DNA of 37,027 nucleotides from a virus. Under the pieces are notes generated by a model. The model ran no database searches. It was not told where the DNA came from and was given only the letters and a program-made list of their open reading frames with translations. Positions 7,263-13,640 of the stretch are shown piece by piece. The DNA lies in IMG/VR virus record IMGVR_UViG_3300048625_000202, positions 1 through 37,027 of that record. One strand, 5' to 3'. The translations under genes and the position numbers were made by a program. Numbering within the stretch: position 1 is the first letter of the stretch; every line of letters begins with the position of its first letter.

Positions 7263-7622
7263 TTAAAAAGGCAATCCGCTATCGTCTTGTTCAATATTTT
7301 CTAAATTGACAACTTCAGCTTCTACAACTTGAATATCTTTTGGATCAGCAGCTTCGCTACTTAATTCAATTTTCCATCCATTTAAACTGCAATACCATTT
7401 TTCTTTATAAGAATTGCCTCGAATGTTAATTGATACTTTTACAGATTGACCTATTGAATATTTATCTAAAATATTACATTTATCTTGTACAAAATCAATA
7501 GGTACTTCTTGTGGATATTGCTCATTCGTTTTAACTACTAATAATCTTTTTTTGAAAGTTCCAGCACTTCCAACAGTTTCTGTATTTCCAATATGGATAA
7601 TACTACCAATTACTTCACTCAT
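7263..7622 (-). CDS. Single-stranded DNA-binding protein, DUF3127-like
   Basis: 119 aa. The N-terminal 90 residues look like an OB-fold of the Bacteroidota DUF3127 type (VIGSIIHIG, KKRLLVVKTNEQYPQEVPIDFVQDKC, WYCSLNGWKIE). The C terminus is acidic and ends DDSGLPF, close to the DDxxPF tip with which SSBs recruit partner proteins. It follows the Rad52-like annealing protein by 11 bp, so the pair forms a standard phage recombination set. The role in coating single-stranded DNA is well supported by fold and tail, although no search could be run. Confidence 0.75.
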   Translation of the reverse strand: MSEVIGSIIHIGNTETVGSAGTFKKRLLVVKTNEQYPQEVPIDFVQDKCNILDKYSIGQSVKVSINIRGNSYKEKWYCSLNGWKIELSSEAADPKDIQVVEAEVVNLENIEQDDSGLPF

Positions 7623-7633
7623 TTTTAATTTAT

Positions 7634-8158
7634 TTATTTATTATACACTCCGAATTCAAATCTTTTTTTACCGTTTTGATCTTTACAAGCTAAATAGTTT
7701 AATTTACCGTTTGCATCAAATTGACTAAACCAAATCCATTGCTTAAGTTTAAAATTAAATGTAGGTTTTCCAGTCGCTTTGTCAAACTCAGTATCTTCTA
7801 ATTTAACTTGTATTAATGGATATTCGTAAAGTTCCCTACCAATACCTAGATTAAAACAAGCCCTTTTAAATGCGTCTGAAGCTTCTCCCTTTTCCTTTTC
7901 GGTATTGCTTTCAGTTCCTACATCCTGCTTCCAAATCCATTGACTTAATTTATCCGACCATATTCCAACGGAGCAAAATAAATGATTGTCAATTAATTCG
8001 TATTTCTTTTGCCATCCCTCAACTCCATAAACCTCATCAAGTCTATTCATATCAACTCTAGCATCTTTATAAGCTAAAATAGTAGCATAACCTCCCTTAT
8101 TAACTGATTGAACTCTAAAATCTATTTCAGTTATTGTTAATGGTGTATTTAGTTTCAT
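7634..8158 (-). CDS. Rad52/Sak-like single-strand annealing protein
   Basis: 174 aa resembling the Rad52/Rad22 (Sak) family of phage recombinases. Key segments are YATILAYKDARVDMNRLDEVYGVEGWQ (about 24-50), a core strand CSVGIW, and the family signature KGEASDAFKRACFNLGIGRELY (about 91-112). These proteins anneal complementary strands and promote RecA-independent recombination, usually with an SSB, which is the next gene. A 146-aa unknown protein ends 3 bp upstream. Together they form the recombination part of the early operon. Confidence 0.82.
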   Translation of the reverse strand: MKLNTPLTITEIDFRVQSVNKGGYATILAYKDARVDMNRLDEVYGVEGWQKKYELIDNHLFCSVGIWSDKLSQWIWKQDVGTESNTEKEKGEASDAFKRACFNLGIGRELYEYPLIQVKLEDTEFDKATGKPTFNFKLKQWIWFSQFDANGKLNYLACKDQNGKKRFEFGVYNK

Positions 8159-8161
8159 ATA

Positions 8162-8602
8162 CTAGTATTTTACGGTTAATGAATCAGCGCTAAATTTAAC
8201 TCCAACACGTGGAACAATATTGCCATACATATCAATAACATCCTGTTTAAGTGCGAGTTTCAAAAGTTCCTCTCTAGCTTTCAAATCGTTGTTTAATTGT
8301 TGCCAAACCTCATCTTCTGAATATTGGATCATTTGTCTACCATTAGTCGGATTAAACTCAACTCCCATTTCATTTGCCTTAATATCTTTGACAGCATCTT
8401 TTAAAACTCCTACTGCATTGCTTATAACCTCATTTAAACGCACTAGGTTAGCTAAAGCGGTGTGTTTTGATATATTACCACCATCGATAATATTTTGAGC
8501 TAAATTTTGCCCTGTTTTGATTGCTTCTTTTTTTGTAAACGTTGCAGGGTATAAATTAGCAACCTCCTGTTCTCTTAATTCTAAGAATTGATTTTTTGAC
8601 AT
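8162..8602 (-). CDS. Hypothetical helical protein next to the recombination genes
   Basis: 146 aa, largely alpha-helical (FLELREQEVANLYPATFTKKEAIKTGQNLAQNIIDGG, and KAREELLKLALKQDVIDMYGNIVPRVGVKFSADSLTVKY at the end). I do not recognise the family. It directly precedes the Rad52-like gene (3-bp gap), where phages often carry a nuclease inhibitor or recombination accessory protein, but no motif confirms that. It is the first gene after a promoter with TATATTTG and AACCAATAAA, so it probably opens the recombination/replication transcript. Confidence 0.5.
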   Translation of the reverse strand: MSKNQFLELREQEVANLYPATFTKKEAIKTGQNLAQNIIDGGNISKHTALANLVRLNEVISNAVGVLKDAVKDIKANEMGVEFNPTNGRQMIQYSEDEVWQQLNNDLKAREELLKLALKQDVIDMYGNIVPRVGVKFSADSLTVKY

Positions 8603-8612
8603 TATATTTTTT

Positions 8613-8637
8613 TTTATTGGTTAATACTGCAAATATA
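8613..8637 (-). promoter_or_regulatory. Promoter -7 box TATATTTG with AACCAATAAA leader motif
   Basis: TATATTTG (8637-8630, minus strand), then 7 nt, then AACCAATAAA (8622-8613), then an A-rich stretch to the ATG at 8602. This is the same arrangement as at 3400, 11580 and 18319. No clear -33 TTG is seen. Confidence 0.6.
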
Positions 8638-8640
8638 CGA

Positions 8641-8850
8641 TTAATTATTATAATGCGTACTATATTTCGTTAAAAAATCAACTAAATTTTCTTTACTAAA
8701 TACCAGCAACTTAATAAAATTCTTAGCTAATATTTCCCTGCTTCCCTTTTGCCAGTGGTCTAGGGTTCTAAGACTTACTTTTAATTCATTTGCAAGTTCT
8801 GGTCTTGTGACTTGATGATCCTTTGCAAGTTGTTTTATGTTTATAATCAT
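8641..8850 (-). CDS. Helix-turn-helix DNA-binding protein (69 aa)
   Basis: 69 aa with a helix-turn-helix near the N terminus: IKQLAKDHQVTRPELANELKVSLRTLDHWQKG (about 5-36), the layout of short XRE/MerR-like domains. The remaining residues form an amphipathic helix that may dimerise. It ends right beside the promoter at 8637, so it could regulate that transcript, but no operator repeats are obvious. It might be an early transcriptional regulator; a lysogeny repressor is less likely because no opposing cro-like gene or integrase is present. Confidence 0.6.
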   Translation of the reverse strand: MIINIKQLAKDHQVTRPELANELKVSLRTLDHWQKGSREILAKNFIKLLVFSKENLVDFLTKYSTHYNN

Positions 8851-8863
8851 AGTTCTTTTTCTT

Positions 8864-9070
8864 TTAATTAAATTCTTCGTCTGTTATGTCTTCTCTTTCT
8901 TGAAGGATCTGAAGCAATCTAGTAGGAGTTAGTTTAAAACCTGCTAATGCTTCATACATTCCAAACTTACCTAAATCAGAATAGAAATCTAAAACAACAC
9001 TCTTGTCATCTAATACTTCCAATTCTAATTCAATAGTTTGTTCTTCTTTGGGTTTATATAATAAACTCAT
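8864..9070 (-). CDS. Small acidic hypothetical protein (68 aa)
   Basis: 68 aa, strongly acidic (KEEQTIELELEVLDDKSVVLDF and EREDITDEEFN). No recognised family. Its ATG overlaps the stop of the preceding gene (ATGA at 9070-9067), so the two are coupled. Function unknown; small acidic early proteins of phages often bind host factors, which is only a general expectation here. Confidence 0.55.
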   Translation of the reverse strand: MSLLYKPKEEQTIELELEVLDDKSVVLDFYSDLGKFGMYEALAGFKLTPTRLLQILQEREDITDEEFN

Positions 9071-9294
9071 AATCCTTTTTCTTTTTTGAATATTTCTAAT
9101 AGTTTTTCTGTTGATGCTATTTTATCATTATTTTCAATATAATTTTCTAACATCCACTCTGCAAAGTCAATAGCGTAATCATCTGCTATTTTTACACAAT
9201 GATTAGATGCTTTGTACAATTCATCATAGTTTAAAATTCCTATTTGACCTTCAAACATTATTTCTATATTATCAAATTTTTCTTTTAGTTTCAT
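9067..9294 (-). CDS. Hypothetical protein (75 aa)
   Basis: 75 aa, mainly helical (KASNHCVKIADDYAIDFAEWMLENYIE). No family is recognised, although the DYAIDFAEWML pattern recurs in small Bacteroidota phage proteins. It is coupled to both neighbours by ATGA overlaps (9294-9291 and 9070-9067), part of a chain of small early genes. Confidence 0.55.
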   Translation of the reverse strand: MKLKEKFDNIEIMFEGQIGILNYDELYKASNHCVKIADDYAIDFAEWMLENYIENNDKIASTEKLLEIFKKEKGL

Positions 9295-9422
9295 TTTAAA
9301 AGGTATTTGGTAGGTTTTTTATCCTTAAACTTCTCTGCTAGTTTCTTGGCTTCTTCTTTAAGGCGTTTTTCCTCTTCAAAGATGCTCTCGTGTCTATGTG
9401 GTATGTGTCCTTTAAATTTCAT
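9291..9422 (-). CDS. Small basic coiled-coil protein (43 aa)
   Basis: A 43-codon ORF running from MKFKGHIPHRHESIF to KYLLK. Its central part is an uninterrupted charged helix of Glu/Lys/Arg residues, likely a coiled coil. The stop overlaps the next start by ATGA (9294-9291) and its own start lies inside the end of the upstream ORF (11-bp overlap), so it fits a coupled chain. It fills a gap that otherwise looks non-coding. Function unknown. Confidence 0.5.
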   Translation of the reverse strand: MKFKGHIPHRHESIFEEEKRLKEEAKKLAEKFKDKKPTKYLLK

Positions 9423-9579
9423 AATTATTCATTTTACTCTCTATAATCAAATACCCATCTTTTACCTCCACTTCAATAGGATAGGATTCTTTGATTTTCT
9501 TTTCTTTTTTAACTTTCTGGTGGTGGAGGCTTTTTTCTCTTTGTATCACTCTAAAGCGTTGTTCTGAGGTGTATTTCAT
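9412..9579 (-). CDS. Small basic hypothetical protein (55 aa)
   Basis: A 55-codon ORF, very Lys-rich in the first half (RFRVIQREKSLHHQKVKKEK) and ending in a beta-like segment (IEVEVKDGYLIIESK). Its ATG overlaps the stop of the upstream gene as ATGA (9579-9576). It has no recognised family. The overlapping starts and stops on both sides argue for a real gene even though a longer plus-strand frame shadows it. Confidence 0.5.
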   Translation of the reverse strand: MKYTSEQRFRVIQREKSLHHQKVKKEKKIKESYPIEVEVKDGYLIIESKMNNYEI

Positions 9580-9773
9580 AAGTCTAGTAGATCGTTAATA
9601 TTTTCACGTTCCTGGATTATAAGAGTATTAAAAATAATCACTTCAAAAGGATTTAACTCGTTAAATGTTTTACCATTTAAGGTTACTCTACCATTTACTA
9701 AAACTAATTTAATCTCGTGGCTAATACGTTCCTCTTGGATTGTATTAATTGGTGGGTTTACTAATTGTGTCAT
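9576..9773 (-). CDS. Hypothetical protein (65 aa)
   Basis: 65 aa with a short beta-rich middle (IKLVLVNGRVTLNGKTFNEL) and an acidic end (ENINDLLDL). No family recognised. Its start is set in a 23-bp sequence (9771-9793) repeated in front of two more genes, which supports the ATG at 9773. Coupled downstream by ATGA. Confidence 0.55.
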   Translation of the reverse strand: MTQLVNPPINTIQEERISHEIKLVLVNGRVTLNGKTFNELNPFEVIIFNTLIIQERENINDLLDL

Positions 9774-9793
9774 ATCTTATTTGTTTTTAAATT
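9771..9793 (-). repeat. 23-bp start-region direct repeat, copy 1
   Basis: On the minus strand this reads an A-rich leader, ACAAATAAGAT, then ATG of the 65-aa gene. Identical 23-bp copies occur at 9957-9979 and 10227-10249. In this copy the upstream part also codes the C terminus FKNK of the preceding gene. Confidence 0.9.
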
Positions 9794-9959
9794 GTTTAAA
9801 CCATTTATCGTAAATAAAATTAGTATTGAAAGCAGTTAAGTGAGCTTGGTAACTACTTATAATTTTATGAACTTCTTTCTCACTAAACATTTTATCAGGT
9901 TTTAAAGGATTATTTTTGCAATACTCTCTTGTGCGGTCATTAATGTCACTTTTTTGCAT
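9777..9959 (-). CDS. Hypothetical protein (60 aa)
   Basis: 60 aa, basic and helical (KPDKMFSEKEVHKIISSYQAHL), ending WFKQFKNK. The last residues are encoded by the repeated 23-bp leader of the next gene, and the same C-terminal FKNK occurs in the 129-aa protein at 10233-10622 for the same reason. Function unknown. Confidence 0.5.
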   Translation of the reverse strand: MQKSDINDRTREYCKNNPLKPDKMFSEKEVHKIISSYQAHLTAFNTNFIYDKWFKQFKNK

Positions 9960-9979
9960 ATCTTATTTGTTTTTAAATT
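9957..9979 (-). repeat. 23-bp start-region direct repeat, copy 2
   Basis: Identical to the copies at 9771 and 10227. This copy is non-coding upstream of the ATG at 9959 because the previous gene stops at 9984, so the sequence is kept as a translation start region rather than as protein. Confidence 0.9.
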
Positions 9980-9983
9980 CTAA

Positions 9984-10229
9984 TTATGGTTGATTATCTA
10001 TTATTTTATTTATGATTTTAAATAATAATTCTAAAGCTTCTATATCAGCAATACGATTCTTATCTATAACCTCTAACACATTACTAACTTTGTAATTTAT
10101 AGATTTCAAAGTGTCTAAAGCTTCATCGTAGGTTTCAGCTTCTTCAACTTCTTCTACTAAATCAATTACCAATTGACTGTAATTTCCTTTATAAAAAATT
10201 TTGTGACTTAATTCTTCTAATGTTTTCAT
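9984..10229 (-). CDS. Acidic helical hypothetical protein (81 aa)
   Basis: 81 aa, acidic and helical (YSQLVIDLVEEVEEAETYDEALDTLKSINYKV). No family recognised. The start at 10229 lies in the third copy of the 23-bp repeated leader. Part of the run of small early genes; function unknown. Confidence 0.55.
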   Translation of the reverse strand: MKTLEELSHKIFYKGNYSQLVIDLVEEVEEAETYDEALDTLKSINYKVSNVLEVIDKNRIADIEALELLFKIINKIIDNQP

Positions 10230-10249
10230 ATCTTATTTGTTTTTAAATT
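10227..10249 (-). repeat. 23-bp start-region direct repeat, copy 3
   Basis: Third identical copy of the repeated leader/ATG sequence; here it also encodes the C-terminal residues of the 129-aa protein. Confidence 0.9.
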
Positions 10250-10622
10250 TTTTAAAGTTTTTACTGTTTCTGTCTAAAATAACATCGACAAGTGCTATTT
10301 CAACTTTATTATCATCGTTTGAAAGAAAATTAGCAACACATTCAAAAGCAAATTGCTTCATATCTTCCTCACTAAACTTATTCTTGTCTTGTTCTTGTTG
10401 ATGCTTTAATACTTTAATTTCTTTTTTAAGAGCACAAATCTCAAAATTTAAAGCATTAATATTAGTGTTTTCTTGTTGCCATTTAGCACCAAATAAAGCA
10501 CCTCTTTTAAACCATTTTGCGTTATAACCTGCTTCCGCTTGATTGAAGTTATTTTGAGAACATATATATAAACCTTCTTTTGTTGCAACTTCTTCAAGTG
10601 TTTCTTGTTTACTCATTTTCAT
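10233..10622 (-). CDS. Hypothetical protein with coiled coil (129 aa)
   Basis: 129 aa. The stretch AEAGYNAKWFKRGALFGAKWQQE (about 29-51) resembles a conserved segment of small phage proteins of unknown role; a coiled coil follows (FEICALKKEIKVLKHQQEQDKNKF). It starts with MKM, so the ATG at 10622 or 10616 is possible; the first overlaps the upstream gene by 14 bp. Function unknown. Confidence 0.55.
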   Translation of the reverse strand: MKMSKQETLEEVATKEGLYICSQNNFNQAEAGYNAKWFKRGALFGAKWQQENTNINALNFEICALKKEIKVLKHQQEQDKNKFSEEDMKQFAFECVANFLSNDDNKVEIALVDVILDRNSKNFKKFKNK

Positions 10623-10872
10623 ATCGTTTAAGTATTTTTATCCTAGTTTTCTGTTCTTCAAGAGTTAATCCTCCAAAAGTACTCTCCATTCGGTATAACG
10701 CTGATAAGGTTTTAAGTTGTTCAATAAGCCAAAGTTTTGATCGTATCGCCTCGTTTAAACGTGTTTCTAGCGTGTCTATTTGCTCCTGGAGTAATTGCTC
10801 TTCTGTGTACATCTCAACCTCTTTTTGATTGATTGGGTTAAATGGGTTGTGGTAGTCGTGTGAGTCTATCAT
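10609..10872 (-). CDS. Coiled-coil hypothetical protein (87 aa)
   Basis: 87 aa, with a long amphipathic helix (TEEQLLQEQIDTLETRLNEAIRSKLWLIEQLKTLSALY, about 23-60). The ATGA overlap with the upstream gene (10872-10869) supports the first Met, although Met21 is an alternative start. No family recognised. Confidence 0.55.
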   Translation of the reverse strand: MIDSHDYHNPFNPINQKEVEMYTEEQLLQEQIDTLETRLNEAIRSKLWLIEQLKTLSALYRMESTFGGLTLEEQKTRIKILKRYENE

Positions 10873-11069
10873 AATTTCATTTCTTTAATTTCGTAAAACA
10901 ATCCTAATAAATTACTTAAGTCTAAAGACTTACCTGTTAATTCAACGCATACAATTTGAGCGTCTGAAATTTTAAGATAAATATAATAATTGTGATTTGA
11001 TAAAATCTTAATACATTGATCATTTAACTTTTCTTTGTACTCTGGTTTTAATCTGTCTAATAGTGTCAT
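10869..11069 (-). CDS. Hypothetical protein (66 aa)
   Basis: 66 aa with a small alpha/beta look (LNDQCIKILSNHNYYIYLKISDAQIVCVELTG). No family recognised. Coupled to the 30-aa ORF upstream (ATGA at 11069-11066) and to the next gene downstream (ATGA at 10872-10869). Confidence 0.55.
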   Translation of the reverse strand: MTLLDRLKPEYKEKLNDQCIKILSNHNYYIYLKISDAQIVCVELTGKSLDLSNLLGLFYEIKEMKL

Positions 11070-11158
11070 AATCTAAAAAGTATTTGAGTTAAAAAATACA
11101 TCGCTAATGCCTGAGCGAATAAAATTTGTGGGTTCTTTTTGCTTAGAAAGTTTTTCAT
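11066..11158 (-). CDS. Mini-protein with possible membrane helix (30 aa)
   Basis: A 30-codon ORF: a basic N terminus (MKNFLSKKNP) followed by a hydrophobic segment of about 20 residues (QILFAQALAMYFLTQILFRL), long enough to cross a membrane. The stop overlaps the next start by ATGA (11069-11066), which is good evidence for translation. Function unknown; possibly a small membrane-active early protein. Confidence 0.45.
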   Translation of the reverse strand: MKNFLSKKNPQILFAQALAMYFLTQILFRL

Positions 11159-11160
11159 AA

Positions 11161-11244
11161 TTAAAACATTTTAGAAGTTACATTTTTTTCATTTCCAAAT
11201 AATAAGTTTGATACTGAGTCGATAAATTTGATAAGTGTTTTCAT
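11161..11244 (-). CDS. Mini-protein (27 aa), tentative
   Basis: A 27-codon ORF starting MKTLIKFIDSVSNLLF, amphipathic in its first half. It lies 6 bp after the 95-aa gene and 2 bp before the 30-aa ORF. Only spacing and strand support it. Confidence 0.35.
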   Translation of the reverse strand: MKTLIKFIDSVSNLLFGNEKNVTSKMF

Positions 11245-11250
11245 AATTGT

Positions 11251-11538
11251 TTATTTTTTTATTGATTGAACTTTAATCATAATCTCTGAAACTTCATCTT
11301 CTGATAAATAACCTAACACATCATTAGTAATTTCTGTATTGTAAGTAATATCCTCATCATATAAAACAGCTAATTCATAAGTGTTTATTCCATTTGAATA
11401 AAAGCATTCTCCAAAAATTACAGATACTCCATAATTATTATCAAATGTTTTTTTAGCTTTTTTTGAATTTTTATATCTTTCAATTCCTGATTCTGCCATT
11501 GAATGTTTTTTAAAATCTAAATCTTTAAATGTTTTCAT
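11251..11538 (-). CDS. Hypothetical protein (95 aa), first gene of the early block
   Basis: 95 aa: a basic N-terminal part (KNSKKAKKTFDNNYG) then a beta-rich acidic part (ELAVLYDEDITYNTEITNDVLGYLSEDEV). No family recognised. It is the first gene after the strong TACATTTG/AACCAATAAA promoter at 11580, directly past the terminator of the late block, so it is probably expressed early and strongly. Early leading genes in phages often encode host takeover proteins, which is only a positional hint here. Confidence 0.55.
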   Translation of the reverse strand: MKTFKDLDFKKHSMAESGIERYKNSKKAKKTFDNNYGVSVIFGECFYSNGINTYELAVLYDEDITYNTEITNDVLGYLSEDEVSEIMIKVQSIKK

Positions 11539-11549
11539 TTTGTTTGTTT

Positions 11550-11580
11550 TTTATTGGTTAATATTTCTTTGACAAATGTA
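11550..11580 (-). promoter_or_regulatory. Promoter for the early block: TACATTTG and AACCAATAAA
   Basis: TACATTTG (11580-11573 on the minus strand), 13 nt, then AACCAATAAA (11559-11550), then the ATG at 11538. It lies about 60 bp downstream of the late-block terminator, so it is the natural start of the early/replication transcript. Confidence 0.65.
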
Positions 11581-11640
11581 CAATTTATTTTTACATAATA
11601 CGAACCAAAGTGCATTTTAACATAATTTTAACACTTTTGT

Positions 11641-11675
11641 ATAAAAATAAACCCGCTACAAATCAATGTAACGGG
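11641..11675 (-). terminator. Rho-independent terminator ending the late block
   Basis: On the minus strand CCCGTTACA (11675-11667) pairs with TGTAGCGGG (11660-11652), 9 bp with one T.G, loop TTGATT, followed by TTTATTTTTAT. It lies 32 bp after the spanin gene. The G.U pair forms only in the minus-strand RNA, which supports that direction. Confidence 0.8.
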
Positions 11676-11706
11676 CGAACTTCCCTAACCAATAAAGAAA
11701 GTTACT

Positions 11707-12195
11707 TTATATTTCTAACTTTTCCTTTAAGTAAAAAAGAATATCAAATTTAAAACGCCAAAGCAACCATAAAACAAAAGCAATAACTAAAACCCATAAA
11801 TAAGAATAGCTTTCTTTTCGATCTATTTCTTTTTGTTTTACTTCTATTTTCTTTACAATAGCCTTTTTAACCTCTTTTTGGCTTGTTTTAGTAACTTTTT
11901 TAACGCTTGTGTCTATTTGTTTAGCTTTTATATTTCTAATCGTTATACGCGCGTTTTTATAAGGTACGTTATTTATAATAACCTCTTTACAACTATCAAT
12001 CGGTGATACTTCAATTTCTTGCGTTTGAGTATCAATAACGATATTGTTTTTTATTGTAGCAACGCTATCTGTTTTTACAATAGCAGTTGAGTCTATTGTA
12101 ATTTTAGTATCATTTTTTACAATAGCAACTTTTCTAGCACCACAACTGGATAGTAACAACAAAGCTACGCACCAAGTAATTATATCTTTTTTCAT
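11707..12195 (-). CDS. Probable unimolecular spanin (lipoprotein plus C-terminal membrane helix)
   Basis: 162 aa. The N terminus is a lipoprotein signal (KK, hydrophobic core, LLSSC with Cys18 as the lipid site). The periplasmic stretch is rich in Thr, Val, Ile and Lys, ending in a charged helical region. A C-terminal transmembrane segment (YLWVLVIAFVLWLLW, about 134-148) precedes a short basic cytoplasmic tail. A protein tied to the outer membrane by lipid and to the inner membrane by a helix is the design of u-spanins, which fuse the two membranes in the last step of lysis. It directly follows the endolysin and is the last gene of the late block. Confidence 0.7.
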   Translation of the reverse strand: MKKDIITWCVALLLLSSCGARKVAIVKNDTKITIDSTAIVKTDSVATIKNNIVIDTQTQEIEVSPIDSCKEVIINNVPYKNARITIRNIKAKQIDTSVKKVTKTSQKEVKKAIVKKIEVKQKEIDRKESYSYLWVLVIAFVLWLLWRFKFDILFYLKEKLEI

Positions 12196-12212
12196 TGGTT
12201 AATTGTATTTTA

Positions 12213-12668
12213 TTAGTAGTTAGAATAATAAGTTTTTATTCCTATTTTTTTTCCTTTTAATACCTGCTTTCGATTTTTATCTTTAGAATATGAAACATGA
12301 ACCCAGTCAGGGTTTTTTTCATTTCCAAACTCATAAATCAACTGATCGAACTCTAAATTATTTTTGATATAGTCAAAAACTTGTTTATTAGTAATAGAAT
12401 ATCCATCCATATCAATATCAATAGCCTGTCCTAAACAATGCTGACTTTTACTTGCGCCTCCAATAGCGTGATTAAGTATTTGTGATCTATAACCACTCGA
12501 TATATGAATAGGTGTATTAAAATGCTCTCTTATAGGTTGGAATACATTTTCGGCTAATAACTTTAAATTTTCTAAATGTTCAGCACTAGGAGTATTATTT
12601 ATTCCTCGTCTTTTTGCTTCTAAACTAGAAGTTACTTCAATTAAATCTAAGTTTTTGGATAGTTTCAT
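12213..12668 (-). CDS. Endolysin, M15-type L,D/D,D-peptidase
   Basis: 151 aa, one M15 peptidase domain. Zinc ligands are visible as SQHCLGQAIDID (His77 and Asp84) and WVHVS (His124), with Glu113 in LIYEF as the likely catalytic base; SSGYRS (58-62) is the conserved substrate-side turn. Such enzymes cut peptide stems of peptidoglycan. There is no signal peptide, so release depends on a holin, and three small membrane proteins are encoded directly upstream. It overlaps the preceding gene by 4 bp. Confidence 0.88.
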   Translation of the reverse strand: MKLSKNLDLIEVTSSLEAKRRGINNTPSAEHLENLKLLAENVFQPIREHFNTPIHISSGYRSQILNHAIGGASKSQHCLGQAIDIDMDGYSITNKQVFDYIKNNLEFDQLIYEFGNEKNPDWVHVSYSKDKNRKQVLKGKKIGIKTYYSNY

Positions 12669-12991
12669 TTTGATTTCTTTTTATCAAATTCACTTTTTAA
12701 ATCATAATACTTTTTTTCCCATAGTCTAAGTTCTTTTCTTAACTCGCTATTTTCTTTTCGTAATTGAATAACCTCATCTTTTACGTGTTGCATTTCGTCA
12801 CGCATTTCTCGGTATCTGCCCTCAATATCTTTGACAAAGTTATCATAAACAGTCTGCATAGATAATACTGCATCACTATTAGCTTTCTTTTCTTCGATTG
12901 ATTTCATTTTTTGTCCTCCAAAAAAAGCTATTATAGAACCAAAAATCCCTAATAGCACCTGCCAGTTTTCCATTAATATTGTTTTCATCAT
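12665..12991 (-). CDS. Membrane protein with coiled coil, holin-like
   Basis: 108 aa. One N-terminal membrane segment (WQVLLGIFGSIIAFFGG, about 10-26) is followed by a long charged coiled coil (about 50-108). The start may be Met1, Met2 or Met7. This shape is common among proteins encoded beside endolysins in Bacteroidota phages and could be a holin or a holin regulator. It overlaps the endolysin start by 4 bp. The exact lysis role cannot be read from sequence. Confidence 0.55.
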   Translation of the reverse strand: MMKTILMENWQVLLGIFGSIIAFFGGQKMKSIEEKKANSDAVLSMQTVYDNFVKDIEGRYREMRDEMQHVKDEVIQLRKENSELRKELRLWEKKYYDLKSEFDKKKSK

Positions 12992-12994
12992 TTC

Positions 12995-13342
12995 TTATCG
13001 AGGGCGAATAAGGTTATTGTATAGGTTAATTATATAGTCTTTACGAAAGTATTTTAAGTATTGAATTCCTGTAAAGGTACAAACAAAAATAATATCGTTA
13101 AAAGAATAAGTTATTTCGTTATTGAAAATCAATACATAAGCATTATTTAAAATGACTGCATTGATTACTTTTTCAAATAATTTATTTTGTGGTTTATATT
13201 CTAAAGCAAGATAAAAAACAAATGTTAATATACCATATTTTAATTTTATCCATTCAACTCCTCCTTCAGGATATATAAAATCACACAAATAATAATTTGA
13301 GAGATATAAAATTATAATTGATATAAATAACAATTTATTCAT
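12995..13342 (-). CDS. Multi-pass membrane protein in lysis cassette (115 aa)
   Basis: 115 aa with several hydrophobic stretches (LLFISIIILYLSNYY near 4-18, YGILTFVFYLALEY near 36-49, VINAVILNNAYVLIF and DIIFVCTFTGIQYL later) and a basic C terminus. Three or four membrane segments are plausible. It lies between two other small membrane proteins and the endolysin, so a holin or antiholin role is reasonable. Its start overlaps the preceding stop by 1 bp. Confidence 0.5.
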   Translation of the reverse strand: MNKLLFISIIILYLSNYYLCDFIYPEGGVEWIKLKYGILTFVFYLALEYKPQNKLFEKVINAVILNNAYVLIFNNEITYSFNDIIFVCTFTGIQYLKYFRKDYIINLYNNLIRPR

Positions 13343-13596
13343 TAAAACTTAGTTCCTTTTGGTACATTTGTTCTTATTGGATCTGTATTATCGGCTTTCA
13401 TTGCACTTGCGCTCTTTAATACATTATCATTAAATGCAGGGTTCCAGAAATAGGCTAATATAATAGATCCTAAACCTTTGATAATATTTTGTAATACGTT
13501 ATCGTGGAATAATGATGCAATCAATCCTGTTTTTTCATCAATTAGCATTGCTAAAATAAATCCAATTAGTGGCCAGTGTTTTTTAATTAAGTTCAT
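13342..13596 (-). CDS. Small membrane protein, candidate holin (84 aa)
   Basis: 84 aa with two hydrophobic segments (WPLIGFILAMLI near 8-19 and IIKGLGSIILAYFW near 38-51) separated by a short polar stretch, and a soluble charged C terminus. Two-helix proteins of this size at the head of an endolysin cassette are typical holin candidates. It is the first minus-strand gene after the inserted plus-strand HNH gene, and no clear TAnnTTTG box was found upstream. Confidence 0.55.
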   Translation of the reverse strand: MNLIKKHWPLIGFILAMLIDEKTGLIASLFHDNVLQNIIKGLGSIILAYFWNPAFNDNVLKSASAMKADNTDPIRTNVPKGTKF

Positions 13597-13640
13597 TTGA
13601 TTTGGGTTTAAAATTTATGTAAAATTAAATAAATTTTTTG

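Noticed and set aside
8641-8850. Lysogeny repressor and genetic switch
   Set aside because: The HTH protein is small and co-directional with early genes; there is no divergent cro-like gene, operator repeats or integrase in the window.
9307-9567. 86-codon plus-strand ORF
   Set aside because: It covers two coupled minus-strand small ORFs with ATGA overlaps and reads as a Phe/Leu-rich antisense artefact of Lys/Glu-rich helices.
11687-11696. AACCAATAAA on the plus strand as a fifth promoter leader
   Set aside because: No TAnnTTTG box lies upstream on that strand and no plus-strand gene follows; it is counted as a stray copy.
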